Source of the DNA: Neovahlkampfia damariscottae
Lineage: Eukaryota > Heterolobosea > Selenaionea > Neovahlkampfiida > Neovahlkampfiidae
Reading direction: 5' to 3'
Assembly: GCA_016618085.1 (NCBI GenBank)
Contig: JABLTG010000084.1
Location: forward strand, 21,537-85,536
Length of the DNA stretch: 64,000 nucleotides
Part shown: positions 21,972 through 31,844 of the stretch, one piece after another
Layout of the letters: the number at the start of each line of letters is the position of its first letter
How positions within the stretch are numbered: position 1 is the stretch's first letter
Notes under the pieces: model-generated
Seen by the model: the letters and a program-made list of their open reading frames with translations, nothing else
Told to the model about the DNA's origin: nothing
Databases searched by the model: none
Translations under genes and position numbers: made by a program

Positions 21972-24826
21972 TTATTCATCTGCTTTTTGTTTTTCTTTTT
22001 TGATGTCAACAGCGCCTGTTTCTTTATTGTAAGTTCTAATTTCAACATCATATTCATTTCCTGAAAGTAATCTTTCCATTAATATTTCGACATTGTGATG
22101 AATGATCCATTTATTTCTGCTTTCTTTTTCAAATTCGACAATTACATCAAATAATGGTTTATATTTCAATTTTCGTTGAATTTTGTCTTTTTGTGATTTA
22201 ATATTTTTGTCACTCATGATGACAGATTCAATTCCTCCAACCAATCCAACAACTTAAAAGAAAAATTAATTTGAAGTTTTCATTTACCTGTTTGATTCTT
22301 TTCCAATGTTTTAACTGTTCCATGAGCAGATGCATATAATAATATTCCTCTTTGTGAACATTCTTTGGTTGCAAATACTTCCATTTGAGTTCCAATTTCA
22401 TCAATAATTAAACAATCAGGTGTATGATTTTGAATTGCTTCAATCATTATTTTTTCTTGATTTTTGGATTCGGGTATTTTCATTACTCTTGCATCTCCAA
22501 TACTCATATGTGGGACATTTCCAAATCCAGAAATTTCACTTGATGAATCAACAATTATGGTTCGGGAATTTGTTGAAATGTATCTGGCAATATCCCTTAT
22601 GAATGAAGTCTTCCCTGATCCAGGTGATCCTAAAAATAAAATTGATTTCTTTGCATCTAAAATATCACTAATTGCTTGGGAAATTCCAATAATTGGTTTT
22701 CCAACTCTCAATGTAATTCCAACAATATCATTAACAATACCTCGAATAACCGAAATTCTATGAAGATATTTTTCAAGTCCAGATCGATTATTTGGTAAAA
22801 TGGACAAATTACAAGTCACATAATCAATATCTTTTTGTGAAACCAATTCATCAGAAATTCTAATTTTTTTGTTTCCATAAAAATGTGCTTTTGGAATCCG
22901 ATTGAAATCCATTTCAATATCAATTAAATCTTCAATATTTTCATTTTCAAATTGTTTCATATAAGATTTAGGTAATATTTCAATTAACGCCATTACTTCA
23001 TCATTGTTAATTTTCAACTCTGGAATTCTTATGGATTGAATTTCTTCTTCTAATGTAATTTCTTCAAAAGATTCCTCTTCTGCTTTAAATTTTGATTTTT
23101 TCTCTAAAAACGAATCACTCAACTTTGCAAAGATGTCATGGCCATTCGATTTCTTGTCATATTTCACTTCAAATATTTCAGGGTAAAATTCTAAAAATTT
23201 TGGTAACGAATAAGGATGAACTAAAGTTCTTGATTCTTCTAATGAAAGCCAATCGAATATTTCTTCAATTTCAACCCATTTCCTTGAACAATTTTCTTTG
23301 ATTCGATTAATCATTTCCAAGTTAAATACTTTTGGTTTTCCTTTCATTATTTTTTCCCATTTCTCTGCTTTCCTTTTTTCTCCCATGATTGAAGGACGAC
23401 TGTACGGTTCGAAATCTAAAAATTTTTTGAATGAATTTTTCATTCCTTCTTCAATTAATAATGCATTTGCCATTGCATCATCCAAACCGCAATGAAATAA
23501 TTCATCAATCCCAAGATGATAATCACATTTCTCTTCATGTTTCAAAAATCTAGATGCTTGTCTTTCAACATACACAGCTTGTTCTTCATTCAAATCTGAT
23601 AAATATTGAATCAATTCATAAACATCAATGACTTTGATATTGAATTGAACATTTAAACGAGTTGAAATTGCCTCAAATGTATTGATTTCCGCTTTTTTAC
23701 CTTTGGCATACAAAATTGAAACATCTTTTGGATTGTATTCAATGAATTTTAAAAAATCATTCATCACTTGTTTCAATGAATCTTTTGCTAATTTTTTCAT
23801 TTTTCTGTACGGAAGACCATGAATGAATTTCTGTGTGAAATGAGCAGCCGAAGCAAGAGAAGAATCAAAATTGTTTGGTATATCAATGAATCTCTGAAAT
23901 TTGTCAACTATTTTTCCATTATCCAATCTTGATTTTACACAACCAATTTCAATAGGAATATAATTGTCTGCATGTGAAGTAATAAGTTCAAAATCTATGG
24001 AGTAAATATATGTTGGGTTTAAAGATTCTGATTTTTGTTTTGATGGTTCTTTGGATTTTGAACTGTTGTCTTTTGATTCTTTTATCTTTGCTTCTTCTTT
24101 CTTTAATTTTTTTTCAGTTCCAAATATCATTTTATTTTTTGTTTTCAATGCAACACTTCCACCTCCTTCACTGCGAACATCAAAATATTCATGGTTTAAT
24201 TTTAAAAAATTCGTTAATTTTCCATGTTTTAACTTCAAATAATTTCTTTCATCAATGAGCAAAGAATTCAAACGTCCAATATTCATTCCTTTCTGGTCTT
24301 TCAATAAATGTTGAATTTTTTGCAACAATATCTCTTCATTCATTTTTTCGGTAATTTCTTCAGTAACTTTTGTTTCTTTCAGTTTTGCAAACAACTCATC
24401 TTTTGAACCTCTGCCAATTTCAAAAATTTGAGGATGTGATTCAAGAAATTTGAGAACACCTCCGCATTGTTTGATAAATTTTTTTTCTTCTTTTGTTGCC
24501 TCTACAAGACACAAACTCATGAGAATCCATTCTTGCGAAAAATTTTCAATGATGCCTTTCATTAATTTGTTTTCCTCTGACATGTGGATTTTTTTATTAT
24601 TTTTCGTTTCTTTGATACTACTTTTCAATGTTACTTTTCCTCCACTATCTGTTGTTAAAGCAAAATATTTTGGATATTTTTTCAAGAATTTTCCAGGTTT
24701 ATTTTTTAAGTAATTTTTCATATCGTCTGTCAACTTGTTATACATTTCACTAATACTCATTTCATTTGAAACACCGTATTTCAAAATTATTTGTTCCAAA
24801 TAATTCAAAACAGTGATGTCGTCCAT
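21972..24826 (-). CDS. Winged-helix repeats + Maelstrom/DEDDh-like exonuclease + SpoIIIAA/Ycf45-type ATPase
   Basis: Exons on the minus strand 24826-22288 and 22252-21972; intron 35 nt; 939 residues. The start is MDDITVLNYL; an upstream ATG at 24943 would place the CCAAT motif inside the protein. Four winged-helix-like repeats end in FL-x3-P-x2-F (KFLKKYPKYFAL, KFLESHPQIFEI, NFLKLNHEYFDV, KFLEFYPEIFEV); three precede the nuclease domain and one follows it. The central domain (about 275-460) has YSIDFELI, IPIEIGCVKSRLDNG, AAHFTQKFIHGLP, EKCDYH and HCGLDDAMANA, fitting a DnaQ-like Maelstrom fold with DEDDh residues. The C-terminal ATPase has Walker A FLGSPGSGKTS, Walker B CLIIDEIG and SAHG, then IGGIES-type strands as in SpoIIIAA/Ycf45. 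A role in RNA or DNA surveillance is inferred only. Confidence 0.72.
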
Positions 24827-25204
24827 GTTTTGGCAAATGGAATGTTTGAGCAAAACAATTGGCCAATTTGTTTGACAACACATGGAAAATTCCACTGATT
24901 CAAATTTTACCTTATAAAAGGAAAAAAGGTTCTTGCAACACAAAAGTAAATGTACTCGAGAATGTTTATTGGTTGATGATTCTATTTAAAATTTCTAATT
25001 GGTAATTATCAGGTTCTCACTCTGGTTGTTTGTTAGTATTTTTAACTCTTACTATTCCCTACCTTTGACTTTCTTGAATTTTCTTTCGATCTTTTCTTGA
25101 TTTAATTTTGGTCTTGAAAGTTTTCTTTTTCATTTTACTAATGATAGTAATAAAAATATTTAATTTCAAAAATTGCAACCAATCAATTTTTTTCGCCAAA
25201 GTGA

Positions 25205-26035
25205 ATGATTGACTCCATCACACAACTACCTGCATTAATATTTCAATGGATAAAATCTTGGAGCTGGAAAACTTGGACAAAGTTATTGATCATCATTTCA
25301 TTCTTTTTAACAATTATCCTTGGGTTAATTTTTTATAAAAAAGAGTTTCTGTTTTACATTGAAGTAAATTCTAATTTATAAATTTTACAATAGTTTTCTT
25401 TGCACTGGGCAAAGGAATCAGGTTTTAAAGGTATACTGGTTCTTCAACTGCTGTTTATTTGTACATCAGTTTTTTATCTTCCTTTCATGCTTATTTTGAC
25501 ATTTTCTTGTGGTGTGATATGGGGTTATTATGGAATGATTATTGCTTGTATTGAAACATCTATAGGAGCTAGTTGTGCTTTTATTGTTGGTCGATACTTT
25601 TTCAGAAGGTTTCTTCACATTTTTTTTAACATCAATAGTTCTGTTGAATCTACCATCAAAGAGTACCCAAAATTAAAATTTATTGATAAAGCAATATCAG
25701 AAGAAGGTTGGAAAATGGTATTAATTTTGAGGATTGTTCCTGTTATTCCTTTTGCTTCATTGAATTTTTTATTGACCATTACAAACATTGATGTTGTCAC
25801 ATTTTTTTTTTGCACTTTGATAGGTATGATACCTAGGATGTGTTTATATGTTTATGTTGGAATTAGTGCCGGAAATATTCCAGATATCATTGCAGGCAAT
25901 GTTAAACTTTCATTTGGAAACAGTCCAAATAGAATTTATTTTTATTTAATAGGTTTGACCACTTTTGTAATTGGATTTTATACAATCTATAATATTGGAA
26001 AGAAATATGTTGACAAATATGAAAAACAAGAGTAA
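25205..26035 (+). CDS. TVP38/TMEM64-type VTT (DedA-like) membrane protein
   Basis: Exons 25205-25363 and 25394-26035 (intron 30 nt); 266 residues. The start ATG (MIDSITQLPALIF) leads to five or six hydrophobic helices. The VTT core is visible as FTLTFSCG-like FSCGVIWGYYGMIIACIE, GASCAFIVGRYFFRRF, and the re-entrant segment RIVPVIPFASLNFLLTIT followed by GMIPRMCLYVYVG. VTT proteins move lipids between membrane leaflets, mostly in the ER and Golgi (VMP1/TMEM41/TVP38 group). The gene follows a divergent spacing from the minus-strand ATPase gene, with CCAATCA at about 25176. Confidence 0.88.
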
Positions 26036-26080
26036 AAATTAATTATCCAATCAGTTTCTTTTTTGTCCAAAGATCTGCTC

Positions 26081-27177
26081 ATGTGGAAGAGAATACAGAC
26101 TGATGAGGATGAAGTCAGAAAATTAAGTTTACATTCTTCAGTTATTTATAAATCAAAACTTTATATTTTTGGTGGATACTTTGATAGATTAAATCAGACT
26201 TTTGATGATTTTTTTGAGTTTGATTTATTCACCAAAACGTGGAAAAAAATTGAATCAAATCAACCAACTGATAGAATGGGACATTGTTCTATTGTTTGGA
26301 ATGATGAATTATACATGTTCGGAGGATGGCATCCAAATTTTTCAAAGTCATTTTTAACGGACATTCAAAAATATAATTTCAAAAAAAATAAGTGGTCAGA
26401 AGTAAAATATAAAACAAAATTAGAAAATATAAATAGATGTTATCACTCTGGAAATTTATATAACAATTCATTTTACATCTTTGGTGGTAAACTTATCTTG
26501 AATTTTGTTAATCATTTTTACATAGGTTGGAATGGGTTCAAACGTTTAAATGAATTACTACTGTATACTTTGGAAACAAATAACTTAAAATTAGTATCAA
26601 TAGCAACTGGTGATGTTCCATGTGGAAGAAGTGGACATTCATCTACAATTTTTGATGATTATCTATTTATCTTTGGAGGATTTAATCAAAACTCTGATAG
26701 AATGAATGATTTATTTATGTATGATATAATGAAAAAACATTGGAAAAAAATTAATTTCGAAAATAACTCACTCATACCAAAATGCTCATCTGGGCATAAA
26801 TTAATTTTTCACAAAGACAAATTATTTTTGTTTGGTGGTAAATTCGAAATATTTATTCAATTTATTATTTTTTAGGTTCATATGGAGGTGATAATCAATA
26901 TTTTAGATCCCATGAAATGAACTATTTGAATGATCTTTGGAATTTTGATTTGATTACTTTTAAATGGTCCAAAATGATAGATGAAAATAATTTGGTGTGT
27001 GGAAGAAGTTTTTTTAGTTTAGATATATTTCAGAATTCTTTGATTTTATTTGGAGGCTCTTGTAAGGAAGGAAATTTGAATGATGTTTTCAATTATATTT
27101 TAAATTTCGACTTTGGTGAAATAATTTTCAAAGAAAAGATATATGAAACATACAGTGATATCATAATTAAATTTTAA
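26081..27177 (+). CDS. Kelch-repeat protein
   Basis: Exons 26081-26486, 26526-26837, 26876-27177; introns 39 and 38 nt; 339 residues. The product is almost entirely Kelch repeats: LYIFGGYFDRLNQTFDDFFEFDL, LYMFGGWHPN, FYIFGGWNGFKRLNELLLY, LFIFGGFNQNSDRMNDLF, LFLFGGSYGGDN and LILFGGSCKEGN. Each has the double Gly after a hydrophobic strand and a Trp downstream, which predicts one six-bladed propeller. Both introns fall exactly inside the FGG motif of a blade, so repeat units and introns match. No BTB, F-box or other attached domain is seen, so the partner is unknown. Confidence 0.88.
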
Positions 27178-27237
27178 AAAAATGTATTTTGTTCTCATTT
27201 TTCTGTTCAATTTTTTATCCAATTATATTTCTTAAAA

Positions 27238-28669
27238 ATGAGCAGAAAATTATTCACTTGGCAGGAAATTGAAAAACATAACACAGAAATTTCTCCTTGG
27301 TTAGCAATTGATGGAAAAGTTTATGATGTAACTGATTTCCAACATAAACATCCAGGCGGAGATTTAATTCTCATGGGTGCTGGTAACAAAGTTGGAACAG
27401 AACTTTTTATTTCACATCATCCTTTGTCCACAGCGAAATTACTTGATAAATATTACATTGGAGAAGTCAAAGACTATACAAATAATTTCATTTTTAAAAG
27501 TCAATTTTATGACACATTAAAAAACAGAGTAGATGAATATTTAGCAAAAAACTCAGTATTTCATTTTTATTTTAAAAATTTTTTTTTGTAGTTAAAAAGA
27601 AGAGATTCCATTTACATGTACATCAAAGCATTGTTTTCATTTTTAACATGGATTTTTTTTTATTGTATCACAATGTATGGATTCAATAGTTATTTGTTGA
27701 CTGGTTTTTTTGCTATTTTATGCGGATGGAGTGTAGCTAATGTAGGGATGGCCATTATGCATGATGGAAATCATGGTGGTTTTTCAAATTCATCTTTAAT
27801 GAATAGAATTGCAGGTGGAGCGTTTGATGTTTTAGGTGGTTCATCTTATTGTTGGAAAATGATACATTCAGTTGGTCACCATTGTTATACTAATGTGGAA
27901 GAACTTGACCCTGATATCCGTAATATTTAATTGATGATTAATTTTTAGATACAAATGAACCCCATTTTAGAAGGATAAAAAAAACTCAAGAACCTCACTT
28001 TTGGTATAAGTTTCAATATATTTACTTGCTACCAATGTATTCACTTTTGATATTTGAATTATTCTTTCGTGATATTCTTGCAATGGCAAAAGGTGGATGG
28101 GGTGGTTTGAAGTTTCAACCAGTGCCAAAGATTGAATGGATTTTGTTTTATGTTACAAAAATTTGGTATTTGGGATATAGTTTCATCATTCCGATGTATC
28201 TTGGGGTTCCATTGAAGAAGATTATATTGGTATATGTTATTGTTAGTGTAAGAAATATTTCAGATGAATTTGACCGTTTTCGAAGTGCGTCGCAAGTGAA
28301 ATTTTGGTTTTAATGTTTCAAGTGAATCATGTTACACATGATGCGAAATTCTATAATGCAAATGAAAAGGGAATGGTGAAAGAAGATTGGGCAATCGTTC
28401 AAGTTGAAGGATCAACAAATTTTGCTGCTGGATCTTTATTTTGGAATTTCTTCTCTGGTGGGTTGAATCATCAAATAGAACATCATCTGTTTCCAACAAT
28501 TTCACACGTCCATTATCCAGAAATGAGTAAAATTGTCAGAGAAACTTGTAAGGAATTCAATGTCAAATATCATTCCTATTCTTCATTTTGGACGGCTGTT
28601 GGTGGTCATATCAAATTGTTAAAAGACTTGGGATCCATGGGCATAAAATACAATCCAAAATTTGAATAA
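27238..28669 (+). CDS. Cytochrome b5-fused front-end fatty acid desaturase
   Basis: Exons 27238-27555, 27592-27919, 27949-28247, 28286-28669; introns 36, 29 and 38 nt; 442 residues. The N-terminal cytochrome b5 domain has the haem motif HPGGD. The desaturase has the three histidine boxes HDGNH, HSVGHH (after splicing followed by DPDIHTNEPHFRR) and QIEHH. The Gln in the third box is the mark of front-end (delta-5, -6 or -8) enzymes that insert a double bond near the carboxyl end of polyunsaturated acids in the ER. It uses O2, so the organism is aerobic. Regioselectivity cannot be read from the sequence. Confidence 0.93.
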
Positions 28670-28809
28670 ACTTAAAAATAGATCTGATTCATTTTCGAAA
28701 ATAATCACCAATCAGATGATCCAACAAACTGAAAATGAACTCAATTTCGAAATTGAGAAAAAATTAGCCAATAAATGGACGTCAATTAAAAAATCTACAT
28801 CAACCCCGT

Positions 28810-29286
28810 ATGTCAGTAAGGCAAGAGCATTCTCCAGATGAAACAACAGAAGCTTATCCAGAAAAACCTACAAACTTAAAACGTGGAAATTTTATTTTGA
28901 TGAACGAAAGACCGTGCAAAATTGTAGATTTCCAAATTACAAGAACTGGCAAGCATGGACACAGCAAAATATTCATTACAGCAACTGATATTTTCAATTC
29001 ATTCAAGTTAACTGAATGCTTCGGAGCTGGAACTGTCCAATCAGTGTCAGTTCCTAAAGTTACAATTGAAGAATATGAGTTGATTGATATTGATGATGAT
29101 GATTATCTTGAATTGCTTGGTAAAAATGGTGATTTCTTTGAAGAAGAAATACAATTATATGGAGATGAATTACAAGAACTTTCTGACATGTTTGTTAATT
29201 CTTTAATTGTTGATTCAACAGTTTATGTGAGAATTGTATCATCAATGGGCATGCACAAGGTAATTTCTTTTGTCGAAAAAAAATAA
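28810..29286 (+). CDS. Translation factor eIF5A
   Basis: A single exon of 158 residues. eIF5A rescues ribosomes stalled at proline-rich and other hard sequences and needs a hypusine made on one lysine. That site is present as RTGKHGHSK. The N-terminal SH3-like barrel and the C-terminal OB fold have the normal length and end in SSMGMHKVISFVEKK. Weak GT...TTTAG pairs exist after MGMHK, but the unspliced C-terminus matches the family better. CCAAT lies about 40 bp upstream. Confidence 0.95.
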   Translation: MSVRQEHSPDETTEAYPEKPTNLKRGNFILMNERPCKIVDFQITRTGKHGHSKIFITATDIFNSFKLTECFGAGTVQSVSVPKVTIEEYELIDIDDDDYLELLGKNGDFFEEEIQLYGDELQELSDMFVNSLIVDSTVYVRIVSSMGMHKVISFVEKK

Positions 29287-29507
29287 AACTTTTCTCTTTA
29301 GACAAATGCACATGTATTTCTTTTGTTTTTTTCAAAACTCGGTTTGTAATCGTTTTTCTGATTTCTTGATGTTAGAAACTGGAAGTTAGAATTCACTTTT
29401 TTACATTCAAAGTAATAGTGAGAATACCCAACTACCTGAGGCTTTCTCTTTCACTTGATACTCAATTGTTTTAATTTTGAAGTTGTTTTTTTTTTGATTG
29501 GATAAAC
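29287..29507. promoter_or_regulatory. Intergenic promoter region with ATTGG just before the start
   Basis: No coding sequence is seen. ATTGG at 29497-29501 lies 11 bp before the ATG of the CnoX-like gene, one of the closest placements of this motif in the window. Confidence 0.45.
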
Positions 29508-30592
29508 ATGAGACGGGTTTTACTTCAAAGTTTTTCACAAACAAGAAAACTGAAAAATATAAATGGAATTAAATTAATTAATCAATTTCAAAAGAATGAA
29601 TTCAGTAAAAATCATTTCAAATTCAAAAAATTCATCGTTGAATTAAGCTCAGAAAATTTTGAAACCGAAATGAACTCAAAGGTAAACAAAAAAACAAACT
29701 AAAACAAAAGGTTCCAATGTTAGTTAATTTCTATTCGGAATATGATGTCGCTTGCCAAAGTTTAACTTCTATTTTATCAACTATAGCTAATGAAAAAAAT
29801 GGAAAATTCAAATTAATGTCTTTAAACACTGATGTCTATCCTGAAATAGCAAAACAATTTAATGTTCAACAAATTCCAACTGTTTTTGCTTTGGCAAATT
29901 TTTCAGGAAAATTACAAGCTCTATCAAAATTTTCAGGATTACAAAAAGAAGATGATATAAAAAACTTTGTTGATGATATAATCAAAGGATATAATGAATA
30001 TTTACAAGAACAAGGTGAACCTGTAATTGATGGTGAACAACAAAATATTGTGGAAATTGGACAAAAATTATTTGCTGAAGGAAAATTTGAAGAAGCATCA
30101 GAAATTTATCAACAAGTTATAAATGATGAAAAGGAATCAAAAGAAAATCAAGCAATGGCTTATGCTGGTTTAGCAATGTGTATGGTTTCAAAAAATGAAG
30201 TTGAAAGTGCGATTCAATTCACCGATCTTTTAAAAGAAAAATTTCAAAATGAAATTAAAGAAAATCCTGAAATTAAAGTTATCGTTTCAATGACTGAAAT
30301 ATATCAATTAGTTGGTAAAGTTTCTGAAATTCAAGAAATTCAAAAAAATTTACAAACAAACCCAAAAGATTTAAATGCAAAATTTGAATTGGCAGCGTAT
30401 ATTTTTATCAATGAACCTGGATTGGACAAAAAAGAAATTGCAGTCCATGAAGCTTTGGAAATTTTAAAAGTTGATCCAAAATGGAATGAAGGAAAAGCAA
30501 GAAATTTATTGGTCAAAATGTTTGAAGTATTGGGAGATTGTGATATTACAAAGAAAGGTAGATCAAAAATGGCATCATATTTATTCAAATAA
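29508..30592 (+). CDS. Mitochondrial CnoX/YbbN-like thioredoxin-TPR chaperone
   Basis: Exons 29508-29681 and 29711-30592; intron 29 nt; 351 residues. The N-terminus MRRVLLQSFSQTRKLKN is basic and hydroxylated with no acidic residues, as in mitochondrial presequences. A thioredoxin fold follows (VPMLVNFYSEYDVACQSLT ... NVQQIPTVFAL). Only the second active-site Cys is kept (EYDVAC in place of WCGPC). The C-terminal half is helical TPR-like (GQKLFAEGKFEEASEIYQ, LNAKFELAAYIF, LLVKMFEVLGDCD). The ending GDCDITKKGRSKMASYL is typical of YbbN/CnoX proteins. In bacteria CnoX is a holdase that passes clients to GroEL, so a link to mitochondrial Hsp60 is plausible here. Confidence 0.82.
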
Positions 30593-30652
30593 ATATGTAA
30601 TTCAATGATTTCTGTTGTTAAATTTTTCAAACAAAAAAACGAATTTACTATT

Positions 30653-31779
30653 TCATTTCTCTGTTAAAGTTGTAAATAATCCAAAATGGTCAGATGGATG
30701 AATTAAGCAATTTTTTTGTTCAATGTAAAAAGATTCTGTTCCAATGAGATTCACTTCACCAACTTCAAATTTTTCTACATTTTTCATCAATATTCTATCC
30801 AATCTCTTTGAAATAAGTTTGCTACTTGTCATCTTAGCTATTGAATTCACACTTGGATCATAGGTATATCCTTGTTCCTTTGGATTTTTCAAACGATACA
30901 AATCAGAATAGATATCTTTGTAAATTGACGAATAAAGAGATTCATCTTGATCTGAATAATTAAAATCCCCAATTATCAAAGCATTTTCAATATGATTTAA
31001 AATTCCTGTCGCTTGTTTTAACAAAATTTCTCTTTTCTTTTCAGCTTCATTTGTTTTATCAGAGGGTAAATGAACCACACAAACTCCAAATGATTTCTCA
31101 TTGAATTTGAAAAAACTTGATATTAATGGTTTACTTTTTTCAGAGAATTTATAAAATGTCAATGAATCAAGTGGTATAGTTGATAACAATAAAACACCAT
31201 AAGGTTCTAATGTCATTCCATCAATATCTGAAATTAAATATTTCTTTTTGATCCATTCTTCTTTCAATAATTCATTCAAAAATGTCTTTGTTACTTCTTG
31301 TAATGCAATTATATCAGCTTTACTCTCTTTTAGTATTTTAAAAATTTCTGGAATTCTAAATTCTGTGTGAATTATATTTTTGTCATAAATATCGAATAAA
31401 ATATTCCAAGTCAGTATTCTCAGCTTTTTTAGTTCGAATTTTTTAGTTGTGCCTGTGAATTTTTTCCATTCTCCTTTTTTTGGATGAAAAAAAAAAGGAG
31501 AAATATTTTTGGTTAATGGATATTCTTTTTCAATTTTTTTTTTAGTAATGACTAATACTCTGTCTTTTCCCATTCCCATACTATATGATGAAAAGCCAAA
31601 TTTTTCAGTTAATTCATGAACTCTGAGAAATTTAGTTTTGAATTTTTTTACTTTTTTCTTTCAAATGAATTTAGTGACAGAAATTGTTGTTCAGATTTAT
31701 TTTCATTCTCTGCAAATGTTTTTATTATTTTGTAAAATTTTTTTTCTTCTTGGTCATTTGGCACTGGTGGAAATGACAT
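30653..31779 (-). CDS. R3H domain - endonuclease/exonuclease/phosphatase family protein
   Basis: Exons on the minus strand 31779-31652 and 31622-30653; intron 29 nt; 365 residues. Splicing joins a short first exon to give an R3H nucleic-acid-binding domain (ERKKVHELTEKFGF-SYSMGMGKDRVLVI). The rest is an EEP-superfamily nuclease with RILTWNILFD, ALQEV, CVVHL, IIGDFN and a final HPSDHFGL, so all catalytic positions are present. The closest known group is the TDP2/deadenylase-like branch, but I cannot choose between DNA-adduct repair and RNA processing. The R3H domain argues for binding single-stranded nucleic acid. The gene is divergent from NOMO. Confidence 0.85.
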
Positions 31780-31844
31780 TTGGGAATTGAAAAAATTTAT
31801 AAACAAATCATTGGATTAAAAAATTCCGCCAATTAGGATCTATA
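31780..31844. promoter_or_regulatory. 65-bp bidirectional promoter
   Basis: The whole space between the R3H-nuclease ATG (minus) and the NOMO ATG (plus) is 65 bp. It has ATTGG at 31810-31814 and CCAAT at 31829-31833, one in each orientation, so each gene has its own copy of the motif. Confidence 0.55.

Noticed and set aside
25059-25133. 24-codon basic ORF on the minus strand (MKKKTFKTKIKSRKDRKKIQ...)
   Set aside because: It resembles a tiny ribosomal-type protein, but it does not match eL41 or another small family I know and has no good splice partner.
29250-29330. Possible 46-nt intron at the 3' end of eIF5A
   Set aside because: The unspliced C-terminus (MGMHKVISFVEKK) fits the family better than the spliced one.
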